From Lachnospiraceae bacterium (GTDB lineage Bacteria; Bacillota; Clostridia; Lachnospirales; Lachnospiraceae): a DNA stretch of 53,493 bases. The stretch covers positions 1-53,493 of the forward strand of contig JAFTWX010000090.1 of the NCBI GenBank assembly GCA_017465095.1. The letters run 5' to 3'. Below the pieces are notes generated by a model, which had not been told where the DNA came from, did not search any database, and was given only the letters and a program-made list of their open reading frames with translations. The position numbers were made by a program, and so were the translations under genes. Shown in pieces: positions 25,708-33,692 of the stretch (positions are counted from its first letter, which is position 1; every line of letters starts with the position of its first letter).

Positions 25708-26334
25708 CTATTTTTTAAAACGCACATCCAGATACGCTTTGATTTCCTCCACGCATCCTTCAAATCCGAGTTTGGAAGCATCCAGACAAAGATCGTAATT
25801 ACGGGCATCAAACCACTCACGTCCCGTGTAGTATTTGTAATAATCTGCACGGTACTTATCTGTTTTTGCAATATACTTCTCCACTTCCTTATCGGATGTA
25901 TATCCAAGGCGTTCCTTTGCATTTTTTACACAGAAATCATGACTTCCGTGAACAAATACACTGACTACATTATCATACTCTTTGAGCACATAATCCGCAC
26001 AGCGGCCGATGATAATGCATGACTCCTCCTCTGCCAGATCACGGATTACTTTTGCCTGGTAATTAAACAGATTGTCGTTGGATGTAAATTCGTCACTCTC
26101 CGGCGGAATCAGCTGTCCTTTGTATACGTTTTTGGTAATACGGAAAATAGGAGATGTTTTCAGTTTCTCATCTGCCTTTCCGAAAAGTCCTTCCGAAATA
26201 CCGCTCTCATCGGAAGCCATTCGCATCAGTTCTCTGTCGTAGCAGTTGATTCCAAGCTCTTTTGCAAGCATGTGTCCCACGGTCTTTCCGCCGCTTCCGT
26301 ACTGTCTTGCAATGGTAATAATCATTTTTCCCAT
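25708..26334 (-). CDS. Cytidylate-kinase-like protein
   Basis: This 208-residue protein belongs to the cytidylate-kinase-like (AAA_26) P-loop family, distinct from Cmk. IITIARQYGSGGKTVGHMLA near residue 5 is the P-loop (GSGGKT), NCYDRELM near residue 30 is typical, and IIGRCADYVL near residue 108 corresponds to the DGRD-type region with a GRC/AD pattern. Substrate is unknown. It follows livF by 18 bases and thus appears to be the last gene of the branched-chain amino acid transporter operon. AGGGGG precedes the ATG by eight bases. Confidence 0.85.
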   Translation of the reverse strand: MGKMIITIARQYGSGGKTVGHMLAKELGINCYDRELMRMASDESGISEGLFGKADEKLKTSPIFRITKNVYKGQLIPPESDEFTSNDNLFNYQAKVIRDLAEEESCIIIGRCADYVLKEYDNVVSVFVHGSHDFCVKNAKERLGYTSDKEVEKYIAKTDKYRADYYKYYTGREWFDARNYDLCLDASKLGFEGCVEEIKAYLDVRFKK

Positions 26335-26352
26335 AGCATTTGCCCCCTTCTT

Positions 26353-27063
26353 TTATTCGCCTAAATATGCTTTCTTAATAGAGTCATCATTCATCAATTC
26401 TTTTGCATCCCCGGAAAGAACAATCTTACCGGTTTCAAGAACGTACGCACGGTCCGCAATGGAAAGTGCCTTCTTCGCATTCTGCTCTACAAGAAGTACC
26501 GTTGTTCCTGATTTACTTACCTTCTGAATAATATCAAAAATTTCATTTACGAAAATCGGTGAAAGTCCCATGGAAGGCTCATCCATCAAAATAATACTCG
26601 GATGACTCATAAGCGCACGTCCCATGGCAAGCATCTGCTGCTCACCGCCGGAAAGTGTTCCCGCCATCTGATTCTTTCTCTCTTCCAATCGCGGAAAACG
26701 GTCATACACAACACGTAATGTGTTCTGAATTTCCTCTTTGTCTTTTCTTGTATATGCTCCCATCAGAAGATTTTCATATACGGAAAGCTGCGCAAACACA
26801 CGTCTGCCCTCCGGAACGTGGGCCATACCGAGAGACACAATCTTATGTCCCGGTATTTTACTGATATCTTTACCCTCGTACAAAATCTCACCCTTGGACG
26901 GAGCAATCAGTCCGGTAATCGTATGAAGCGTCGTTGTCTTTCCTGCACCGTTGGCACCGATCAACGCGATAACTTCACCCTTGTTTACTTCGAAATCGAT
27001 TCCTCTGATCGCTTCGATCATCCCATAATGGACATGTAAATCTTTTACTTCTAACATTGCCAT
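26353..27063 (-). CDS. livF: Branched-chain amino acid ABC transporter ATPase LivF
   Basis: LivF is one of two cytoplasmic ATPases powering uptake of Leu, Ile and Val. The 236-residue protein has Walker A GANGAGKTT near residue 37, Q-loop region, the signature LSGGEQQMLAMGRAL near residue 135 and Walker B IILMDEPSMGLSP near residue 155. The HVPEGRRVF segment is characteristic of LivF. It starts 12 bases after livG with AGGAGG upstream. Confidence 0.95.
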   Translation of the reverse strand: MAMLEVKDLHVHYGMIEAIRGIDFEVNKGEVIALIGANGAGKTTTLHTITGLIAPSKGEILYEGKDISKIPGHKIVSLGMAHVPEGRRVFAQLSVYENLLMGAYTRKDKEEIQNTLRVVYDRFPRLEERKNQMAGTLSGGEQQMLAMGRALMSHPSIILMDEPSMGLSPIFVNEIFDIIQKVSKSGTTVLLVEQNAKKALSIADRAYVLETGKIVLSGDAKELMNDDSIKKAYLGE

Positions 27064-27075
27064 GTCTGTTTCCTC

Positions 27076-27834
27076 CTATTCTCCAAGATATGCGGTAATT
27101 ACCTGCGGATCGTTAAGTACATCACTCGTATCACCCTGTACGAGCACTTCTCCGAAGTTAAGCACCGTCAGTTTCTCACAGATTCCGGAAACAAGTTTCA
27201 TATCATGTTCAATAAGTAAAATTGTCATATCAAATTTGTCGCGGACAAAACGAATGGTATTCATCAAATCCTTCGTCTCATTCGGATTCATTCCGGCCGC
27301 CGGCTCATCCAAAAGCAAAAGCTTCGGTTCTGTGGCAAGTGCTCTTGCAATCTCAAGCTCTCTCTGCTTACCGTACGGAAGATTAGCTGCAAGCACATCT
27401 GCATACTGATCCAGCTCAAACACTTTGAGAAGTTCCATCGCCTTCTCATCCATCTCCTTCTCCACCTTGAAATATTTCGGAAGTCGGAAAATTCCGGTCA
27501 CCACACCGTAAGTATGGTTGTTATGTAAACCAACCTTTACATTATCCAGCACCGTCATATCTTTGAACAGGCGGATATTCTGGAACGTACGGGCAATTCC
27601 CGCCTTGTTAATATCGATTGTTTTTTTGCCGGTAATGTTGACACCGTCAAGCACTACACTGCCCTCATCCGGTTTGTACACACCGGTAAGAAGGTTAAAG
27701 ACCGTTGTCTTACCTGCTCCGTTCGGTCCGATCAGACCATAAAGCTGTCCTTTTTCAATCTGAATATCAAAAGCATTTACCGCACGGAGACCACCAAAGG
27801 AAATGCCGAGATTTTTTACTTCTAATAATGCCAT
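27076..27834 (-). CDS. livG: Branched-chain amino acid ABC transporter ATPase LivG
   Basis: The 252-residue partner ATPase of LivF. Walker A GPNGAGKTTVFN near residue 36, the LivG-typical RTFQNIRLFKDMTVLDNVKVG near residue 83 (landmarks RTFQN and MTVLDNV), signature LPYGKQRELEIARAL near residue 148 (the LivG variant of LSGGQ) and Walker B LLLLDEPAAGMNP near residue 170. Starts three bases after livM stop with GGAGGC upstream. Confidence 0.95.
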   Translation of the reverse strand: MALLEVKNLGISFGGLRAVNAFDIQIEKGQLYGLIGPNGAGKTTVFNLLTGVYKPDEGSVVLDGVNITGKKTIDINKAGIARTFQNIRLFKDMTVLDNVKVGLHNNHTYGVVTGIFRLPKYFKVEKEMDEKAMELLKVFELDQYADVLAANLPYGKQRELEIARALATEPKLLLLDEPAAGMNPNETKDLMNTIRFVRDKFDMTILLIEHDMKLVSGICEKLTVLNFGEVLVQGDTSDVLNDPQVITAYLGE

Positions 27835-27837
27835 ATC

Positions 27838-28911
27838 CTATGCCTCCTTCTCTGCTTTCTTATCTTTTTTGATTTTTGCCATCATCTTTTTGCGGAAATT
27901 GATAAACTGCGGGCTCCAGTTAAAGAGCATCATAAAGATGAGTACAATTGCATAAATAAGCATACGGTAATCTGCCAGTCCTCGCAGAAGCTCCGGAAGG
28001 AGTGTCAGAAGAATCGCCGCAATCACCGAACCTCTCATATTTCCGATACCGCCGAGTACCACAAACACAAGAATCATGATGGACATGTTGTATCCGAAGT
28101 TCTTCGGTGTCGCCATAAGCGTCGACAGATTGTGCGCATAAAGGGCACCTGCAACTCCGGCAAGAGACGCGGAAATCGTAAATGCAATCAATTTATACTT
28201 GGTAATATTGATACCGACAGATTCTGCAGCAATACGGTTATCACGAATGGACATAACCGCTCTACCGGTTCTGGAATTCACAAGGTTGTTGATAATCACG
28301 AGAGATATCAAAATCAAAATCACTGCAATCGTAAATGTGGAACATTTCGGTGTTCCAGTAATACCCTGTGCTCCTTTAATCAGCACGGTTCCGTCCGCCC
28401 CCATCCCGAGGTCCATCGTATCCTTCATAGAAAAATGAAGGCCGTTTGCATCCACACCGAGATAAATGGCATTGATAAAGTTCTTGATAATCTCACCGAA
28501 CGCAAGCGTCACAATGGCGAGGTAGTCTCCTTTTAAGCGAAGTACCGGAATTCCGACCAAAATACCTGCAAGAGCCGCTGAAACCGCAGCGATGATAATC
28601 GCAATAATAAAACGAAGCAAGTCATTTTCAATACTGTCCTTCATTCCGAGAGAAAACAGAGCACTGGCAAAAGCACCGACACACATAAACCCTGCGTGTC
28701 CGAGGCTCAGTTCCCCGAGAATACCTACTGTCAGATTCAGGGAAACCGCCAGAATCACATAGGTACATACCGGAACCAGAAGTCCTTCCATCAGAGAAGA
28801 CATATTTCCGGTCACCACAAAAATCTGCACGATGACATAAGCAACAATCACCATCAGATATGTAATCATATTACTTTTTGTATTTTTATTCATGGTTTTC
28901 AATTTTTTCAT
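27838..28911 (-). CDS. livM: Branched-chain amino acid ABC transporter permease LivM
   Basis: LivM is a membrane permease of the transporter. The 357-residue protein has about ten hydrophobic segments, LSLGHAGFMCVGAFASA near residue 68 and the permease EAA-like region VGINITKYKLIAFTISASLAGVAG, of which KLIAFTISA is conserved. It ends in a lysine-rich cytoplasmic tail. Start at 28911 (after GGTGGG) is chosen over a longer frame to 28980 that would overlap livH. Confidence 0.94.
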   Translation of the reverse strand: MKKLKTMNKNTKSNMITYLMVIVAYVIVQIFVVTGNMSSLMEGLLVPVCTYVILAVSLNLTVGILGELSLGHAGFMCVGAFASALFSLGMKDSIENDLLRFIIAIIIAAVSAALAGILVGIPVLRLKGDYLAIVTLAFGEIIKNFINAIYLGVDANGLHFSMKDTMDLGMGADGTVLIKGAQGITGTPKCSTFTIAVILILISLVIINNLVNSRTGRAVMSIRDNRIAAESVGINITKYKLIAFTISASLAGVAGALYAHNLSTLMATPKNFGYNMSIMILVFVVLGGIGNMRGSVIAAILLTLLPELLRGLADYRMLIYAIVLIFMMLFNWSPQFINFRKKMMAKIKKDKKAEKEA

Positions 28912-28921
28912 CGGGTCCCAC

Positions 28922-29803
28922 CTACACTTTCTCTTGAATATTTTTACCGAGAATACCGGTAGGACGAACAAGTAACACAATAATAAGCACGCCGAATACG
29001 ATAGCGTCGGAAAGCTGTGAGGATATGTAGGCCTTGCTCAGGTTTTCGATAATACCGAGCAGAATTCCTCCGATCATAGCTCCCGGAATCGATCCGATAC
29101 CTCCGAATACTGCAGCAACAAACGCTTTAATACCCGGCATGGAACCTGTATACGGCGTCAATGACGGATACGCGGAACACAGAAGAACACCGGCTACCGC
29201 TGCAAGCGCCGAACCGATTGCAAAGGTAAGTGCAATTGTTCCGTTTACATTAATACCCATAAGCTGTGCGGCTCCTCTGTCCTCAGAAACAGCCTGCATC
29301 GCTCTTCCTGCCTTTGTCTTCTTTACAAATAACGTCAGGACAGCCATGATGATAATACATGCAATGACAGTCACTATCGTCACTCCGGAAATCGTAAGCT
29401 GTCCGTCAAATAACTCTAAATTCGGAACATTTACAACAGATGTAAATGCCTTTGTATCCGCACCGAAAATCAAAAGTGCGAGATTCTGAAGCAAATAACT
29501 CACACCGATGGCCGTGATAAGAACCGCAAGCGGCGATGTACCGCGCAGCGGCTTATAAGCCACTCTCTCGATTGTGACACCCAATATGGTACATGTGGCC
29601 ATAGAAATCAAGAGTGCAACATAAGGATTAACTCCCATGTTACTCACGGCGACAAACACAACATATCCGCCGACCATAATGACATCACCGTGTGCAAAGT
29701 TAAGCATTTTTGCAATTCCGTAAACCATCGTATAACCGAGTGCAATAATCGCATACACACTTCCGAGACTGATGCCGGTAATTAAATACGAAATAAAACT
29801 CAT
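28922..29803 (-). CDS. livH: Branched-chain amino acid ABC transporter permease LivH
   Basis: The 293-residue permease partner of LivM. Family motifs include GLSLGSVYAIIALGYTMVYGI (here ISLGSVYAIIALGYTMVYG) near residue 11, MLNFAHGDVIMVGGYV near residue 33 and AVFGGIGSIPGAMIGGILLG near residue 232. GAGGGA precedes the ATG. It is separated from livK by 157 bases containing an intercistronic hairpin. Confidence 0.94.
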   Translation of the reverse strand: MSFISYLITGISLGSVYAIIALGYTMVYGIAKMLNFAHGDVIMVGGYVVFVAVSNMGVNPYVALLISMATCTILGVTIERVAYKPLRGTSPLAVLITAIGVSYLLQNLALLIFGADTKAFTSVVNVPNLELFDGQLTISGVTIVTVIACIIIMAVLTLFVKKTKAGRAMQAVSEDRGAAQLMGINVNGTIALTFAIGSALAAVAGVLLCSAYPSLTPYTGSMPGIKAFVAAVFGGIGSIPGAMIGGILLGIIENLSKAYISSQLSDAIVFGVLIIVLLVRPTGILGKNIQEKV

Positions 29804-29906
29804 AAAAAATCCCTCTATTCTTTCTCTTACATCTTAATACACTTTCAGTATCATATCATATTTTTTAACACTTCACAACATAAAAGCGCAGAAAAAGACA
29901 AGAGTA

Positions 29907-29932
29907 AAGGCGCCGGTAAACTCCGACGCCTT
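29907..29932 (-). terminator. Intercistronic hairpin between livK and livH
   Basis: On the minus strand AAGGCGTCGG pairs with CCGGCGCCTT (one G-T type mismatch) around a six-base loop, followed by TACTCTTGTCTTTTTC. The tail is only moderately T-rich, so it probably acts as a partial terminator or mRNA 3' end protector that lets the binding protein be made in excess over the permeases. Confidence 0.6.
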
Positions 29933-29960
29933 AAAAAATTCCATTATTTTACTGCGCAAA

Positions 29961-31139
29961 TTACATTGCTGTGTAAACACCGTCTTTAATCTTAACAGCC
30001 TTAGGAGCTTTGGAAGGCTCACCGTCAGCACTCCATGTCATGCCTTCACCTGTTAATCCGTCAACTGTGATTTCTGTCATAACCGGCACTAAAGCATCAC
30101 AAACATCAGAAGGTGACATACCTGCTGCAAGACCTGCTTTTTCAGCTGCTGCTTTGATGATATAAACTGCATCGTAAGCATCTGCTGCGAACTGGTTTGG
30201 TGTTTCACCGAATTTTTCGTTGTATGTAGCAACGAATTTCTTTGTAAGTTCATCCTGTGCATCAGCTGCGAACGGTGTTAATAACATAACATCTTCTGCC
30301 AATGTTATGTCGAAGTTTTCAACACCGAGGATACCGTCTAAACCGTCACAACCGAAGAACATCGGTTTGAAGCCTGCCTGATCTGCCTGTGCAAGAATCA
30401 AAGAAGCTTCTGTGTAGTAAATTGGTAAGAATACAAGCTCAGCGCCTGCATCTTTTGCTTTCTGGATCTGAACAGAGAAATCTGTTTTGTTGTCAGCTGT
30501 GAAAGCTTCTGCTGCAACGATTTCGATTCCCTGATTTGCTGCTTCTGCTGCAAATTTCTCATAGATACCTGATGAGTAAACATCAGAGCTGTCATAGATT
30601 ACTGCAACTTTGGAAGCGATACCGTTCTGTCCGATGTACTGAGCAGAAGCGATACCCTGGTTAGGGTCTGAGAAACATACACGGAATGCATTGTCATATG
30701 CGATACATTCTACTGCAGATCCTGATGGTGTTAATAAGAATGTGTTGTCAGCTGCTGCTTCTGCTGCAACTGCTACACAACATCCGGATGTTGTTGTTCC
30801 TACAAGAGCCTGCATACCCCAGTCAGTTAAAGTGTTGTAAGCGTTAACAGATTTTTCTGCATCACACTCGTCATCCTGGCAGTTAAGCTCAATCTGCATA
30901 CCATTGATACCGCCGGCAGCATTGATTTCATCAACTGCGATCTGCGCACCGTTCATAACAGCTGTACCGTATACTGCTGCACTACCTGTTGTCGGTCCGA
31001 TGGCACCGATTTTAAATACAGCGCTACCATCTGTTGTTGTAGCAACGTCTGCTGAACCTTCAGCGTTGCCGCAACCAGCTAACAATGTAGCTGTCATAGC
31101 TGCTGTCAGCACAAGGCTAAGTAACTTTTTCATTTTCAT
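29961..31139 (-). CDS. livK: Branched-chain amino acid binding lipoprotein LivK
   Basis: LivK is the substrate-binding lipoprotein of the transporter. The 392-residue protein has a lipoprotein signal ending LLAGC-GN near residue 22 and a periplasmic-binding (type 1) fold: IGAIGPTTGSAAVYG near residue 47, NGAQIAVDEINAAGGING near residue 64, LVGTTTSGCCVAVA near residue 111 and FAADAYDAVYIIKAA near residue 335. AGGAGG lies eight bases before the ATG. Its promoter is at 31209-31237. Ligand is inferred from the adjacent livHMGF genes; related proteins also bind other amino acids. Confidence 0.93.
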   Translation of the reverse strand: MKMKKLLSLVLTAAMTATLLAGCGNAEGSADVATTTDGSAVFKIGAIGPTTGSAAVYGTAVMNGAQIAVDEINAAGGINGMQIELNCQDDECDAEKSVNAYNTLTDWGMQALVGTTTSGCCVAVAAEAAADNTFLLTPSGSAVECIAYDNAFRVCFSDPNQGIASAQYIGQNGIASKVAVIYDSSDVYSSGIYEKFAAEAANQGIEIVAAEAFTADNKTDFSVQIQKAKDAGAELVFLPIYYTEASLILAQADQAGFKPMFFGCDGLDGILGVENFDITLAEDVMLLTPFAADAQDELTKKFVATYNEKFGETPNQFAADAYDAVYIIKAAAEKAGLAAGMSPSDVCDALVPVMTEITVDGLTGEGMTWSADGEPSKAPKAVKIKDGVYTAM

Positions 31140-31208
31140 AATGTGTTCCTCCTACTTTCTTGTGGCAAAAATACTTTATTGCGATAAATCGCCGACGCCA
31201 CTTTCAAC

Positions 31209-31237
31209 ATGATATGTCATTTAAAAAACTTTGTCAA
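31209..31237 (-). promoter_or_regulatory. liv operon promoter
   Basis: On the minus strand TTGACA (31237-31232) and TATCAT (31214-31209) are 17 bases apart, a near-consensus promoter 70 bases before the livK start. The leader contains a short GCGAT-TT-ATCGC hairpin but no riboswitch I recognise. Confidence 0.75.
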
Positions 31238-31284
31238 TATTTAACCGTGGATTATGGCGGCGATAACCGGTACTTATAATAAAA

Positions 31285-33330
31285 CTAGTTCTTTCTGAAT
31301 TTAGCCTTCTTATTCACGCCACGCTTGATAAGAATCTTCTTATATGTCTTAAACTTCTTCTTCGGGACTTTCACTGTCATACTCTTTGGTGTCTTTGCAA
31401 ATGCTTTACTTCCAATCTTCTTTGCGGACAACTTTGATGACTTAATTATAAGATTCTTCATCTTGCTGCATCCATAAAATGCCTTAGAGCCAATCTTCTT
31501 AACCTTTGACGGAATGGTTACCTTCGTAAGAGCCGTACATTTATAAAATGCCATATTACCGATAGTAACTACATTCTTACCGATTGTCAGATTTTTTAGT
31601 TTTTTACAATTTTTAAATGCTCCATCAGCAATGGCCGTCACCTTATATGTAACATTATTAATGGTAACAGTTGCAGGAATAACCACCTTTTTTACGTTCT
31701 TATTTGTCGGTCCTTTGTAAGTAACTGCATTAGCATTCTTTGCGATTTTCGTCACTTTATAAGTTGCTTTTCCATCTGCGCTTTTGATTTCAGCACCAAC
31801 CTTCGGCTGTATATTACTTATAGGCTTATCTTCCTCTTTTTTCTCCTTCGTTGCAGGGAAGGTATAACTCACCTCAACCTTTCCGTTATCATTTATGGTA
31901 ATATCTGCTGTTTCCCCATTCACAGTTGCCGTCACGTCAGATGCCAGAATCGCAGTATCAGCCACCGTAAGTGTTACATATGCAGTATACTCCGTGGCAT
32001 AATCTGCTTTCACACCCGCATTTTCTGTCCCTGCCTTCCATATTATCGCAGGAGTCGATGTTGTAAATCCGGCTTGCGATATCTGTGCCTGTGTATCCAG
32101 TGCACTTTCTGCTACCGGCGCATCCATGGTAAGGGCGACCTCACTAATCTCTGCATAATTTCCACTGACAAGTTCCTTCGCATAAATCATTCCGCCGGTG
32201 GTGGTTTCCAGCCAGATCTTACAATCGTCCACAGAGATATCAGCCGACAGATTCAGTGCCGTTTTAATATCTGCCATACGGATGACTTCACCTGCAATCA
32301 CGGTCTTGCTGTAATACCAGTCATTGCTTCCGTCATTGCCCTGCACTACAAGGGATACGGTTCCTGTGGCATTTGCAGATTTTTTCACAAAAATCATACC
32401 GGGTCTTGCAGAGTCATAGATGACATTTCCCATATTCATATTGCTTCCGTCCATCCTCAAGGTCATCGCCTTACCCGTCTGGATTGTTCCTGCCTCTACT
32501 GCATCAGATGATGCTGCTGGCGCAGCAGATGCAAAGATGACAGATGACAGATTCAAATTAGAAGCGGGCTGAACCGCACGGTCGTAGTCTACATTAATGA
32601 TGTAGACACGGTCGCCCGGATTCACCACGATGACGTCATCTTCCCAATCGAAAGGCAAGCGGAGCCAGAACCAGTCTGCGGAACTATCGTTCCAATATGT
32701 ACTCATCACCAATGCCTTACCATTATCGCTTCCTGCATACAAGATTTCATCATTGTTATAGTAATCACCATGTAATGCATAGAGCTTATCTGTAGTAGTA
32801 TACGATGCACTATTCATTTTATCCGTTGTGGTAACAGTTGTCGCCTGTAACAGTGACTTTTCTCCTTCTGTAAAGTATGTATTATCATCCAGCATTTTAT
32901 TTAATTCAGCACGTAAATCGCTTGCTCCATAATGGTTAGGATATACTTCTGTTGGAGTGTTATTCTGATATGTTCCGAAGCTTTCCTGATATGTCTTGTT
33001 ATTATCACAATCATCCTCAAACATTATATTAGTTACAATAGGACTTGTAGCAAAGATGGCTGTATTATCACCATTCACGCCACTGTCACTTCCCAGAATA
33101 TACCACTCCATAGGATTACCACTACTGTCTTTGCCGAATACGATTTTACCCACAGTATTCTGGTAATCCCAGTTCATAAGTTCTTCCTTGGTTGCATAGG
33201 CTGTAGAACTTGGTTCTGCCGCATGTACCGTTGCCATGTCACTTGGCATCATCGGCAGGAGTCCTATTACCATGATGGCTGTAAGAAGTTTCGCCATACC
33301 TTTCTTCAGCTTTAATTTCATTCTTTTCAT
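31285..33330 (-). CDS. Secreted LRR_5 (BspA-like) surface protein
   Basis: This 681-residue protein has a signal peptide (residues 12-39, ending MATVHAAE). Residues 45-240 contain GNPMEWYILGSD and ASDLRAELNKML, resembling the DUF6273 domain of anaerobe surface proteins. A middle region (about 260-500) looks like beta-sandwich domains. The C-terminal 130 residues hold three BspA-type leucine-rich repeats (IADGAFKNCKKLKNLTIG, IGNMAFYKCTALTKVTIP, IGSKAFYGCSKMKNLII) and a lysine-rich tail. Function is probably adhesion or surface structure. It follows rpsU by about 70 bases with a terminator between and no clear promoter of its own. Confidence 0.85.
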   Translation of the reverse strand: MKRMKLKLKKGMAKLLTAIMVIGLLPMMPSDMATVHAAEPSSTAYATKEELMNWDYQNTVGKIVFGKDSSGNPMEWYILGSDSGVNGDNTAIFATSPIVTNIMFEDDCDNNKTYQESFGTYQNNTPTEVYPNHYGASDLRAELNKMLDDNTYFTEGEKSLLQATTVTTTDKMNSASYTTTDKLYALHGDYYNNDEILYAGSDNGKALVMSTYWNDSSADWFWLRLPFDWEDDVIVVNPGDRVYIINVDYDRAVQPASNLNLSSVIFASAAPAASSDAVEAGTIQTGKAMTLRMDGSNMNMGNVIYDSARPGMIFVKKSANATGTVSLVVQGNDGSNDWYYSKTVIAGEVIRMADIKTALNLSADISVDDCKIWLETTTGGMIYAKELVSGNYAEISEVALTMDAPVAESALDTQAQISQAGFTTSTPAIIWKAGTENAGVKADYATEYTAYVTLTVADTAILASDVTATVNGETADITINDNGKVEVSYTFPATKEKKEEDKPISNIQPKVGAEIKSADGKATYKVTKIAKNANAVTYKGPTNKNVKKVVIPATVTINNVTYKVTAIADGAFKNCKKLKNLTIGKNVVTIGNMAFYKCTALTKVTIPSKVKKIGSKAFYGCSKMKNLIIKSSKLSAKKIGSKAFAKTPKSMTVKVPKKKFKTYKKILIKRGVNKKAKFRKN

Positions 33331-33364
33331 CCGAATCCTCCCTTTGTATATTTGCTCATCATTT

Positions 33365-33397
33365 CAAAAAATCCCCAATCTATTGATTGGGGATTTT
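33365..33397 (-). terminator. rpsU terminator
   Basis: On the minus strand AAAATCCCCAATC pairs with GATTGGGGATTTT around a four-base loop, a perfect 13-bp stem ending in a run of T. It lies seven bases after the rpsU stop. Confidence 0.9.
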
Positions 33398-33403
33398 ATG
33401 ACA

Positions 33404-33580
33404 TTAGTTATATTTGCGTTTTCTTGCTGCTTCAGATTTCTTTTTACGTTTTACGCTTGGTTTCTCGTAGTGCTCTCTTTTGTGGATTTCCTGCTGGATA
33501 CCTGCTTTCGCACAACTTCTCTTGAAACGACGTAAAGCGCTATCTAAAGTCTCATTCTCTTTAACGATTACGTTAGACAT
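33404..33580 (-). CDS. rpsU: 30S ribosomal protein S21
   Basis: This 58-residue protein was found by reading the minus strand by eye. It begins [20 protein letters not shown], contains [20 protein letters not shown] and ends in the basic tail [15 protein letters not shown], the full S21 pattern. S21 is a small-subunit protein that helps mRNA pairing with 16S rRNA. GGGAGGTC lies ten bases before the ATG. It has its own promoter (33654-33681) and terminator (33365-33397), so it is a monocistronic unit set between alaS and an LRR protein gene. Confidence 0.97.
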   Translation of the reverse strand: MSNVIVKENETLDSALRRFKRSCAKAGIQQEIHKREHYEKPSVKRKKKSEAARKRKYN

Positions 33581-33653
33581 ATAAACACCTGACCTCCCTT
33601 CAGTCCCTTGACTGGTGGGTTAATATTATTCGTACGCATTGACGTACATTATG

Positions 33654-33681
33654 ATTATAGCAGATTTTTTTCTCAAGTCAA
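33654..33681 (-). promoter_or_regulatory. rpsU promoter
   Basis: On the minus strand TTGACT (33681-33676) and TATAAT (33659-33654) are 16 bases apart, starting 12 bases after the alaS stop. The leader just downstream (33631-33646) has the arms GTACG/CGTAC, which could be a regulator site or a small hairpin. Confidence 0.78.
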
Positions 33682-33692
33682 CACTTTTTTGT

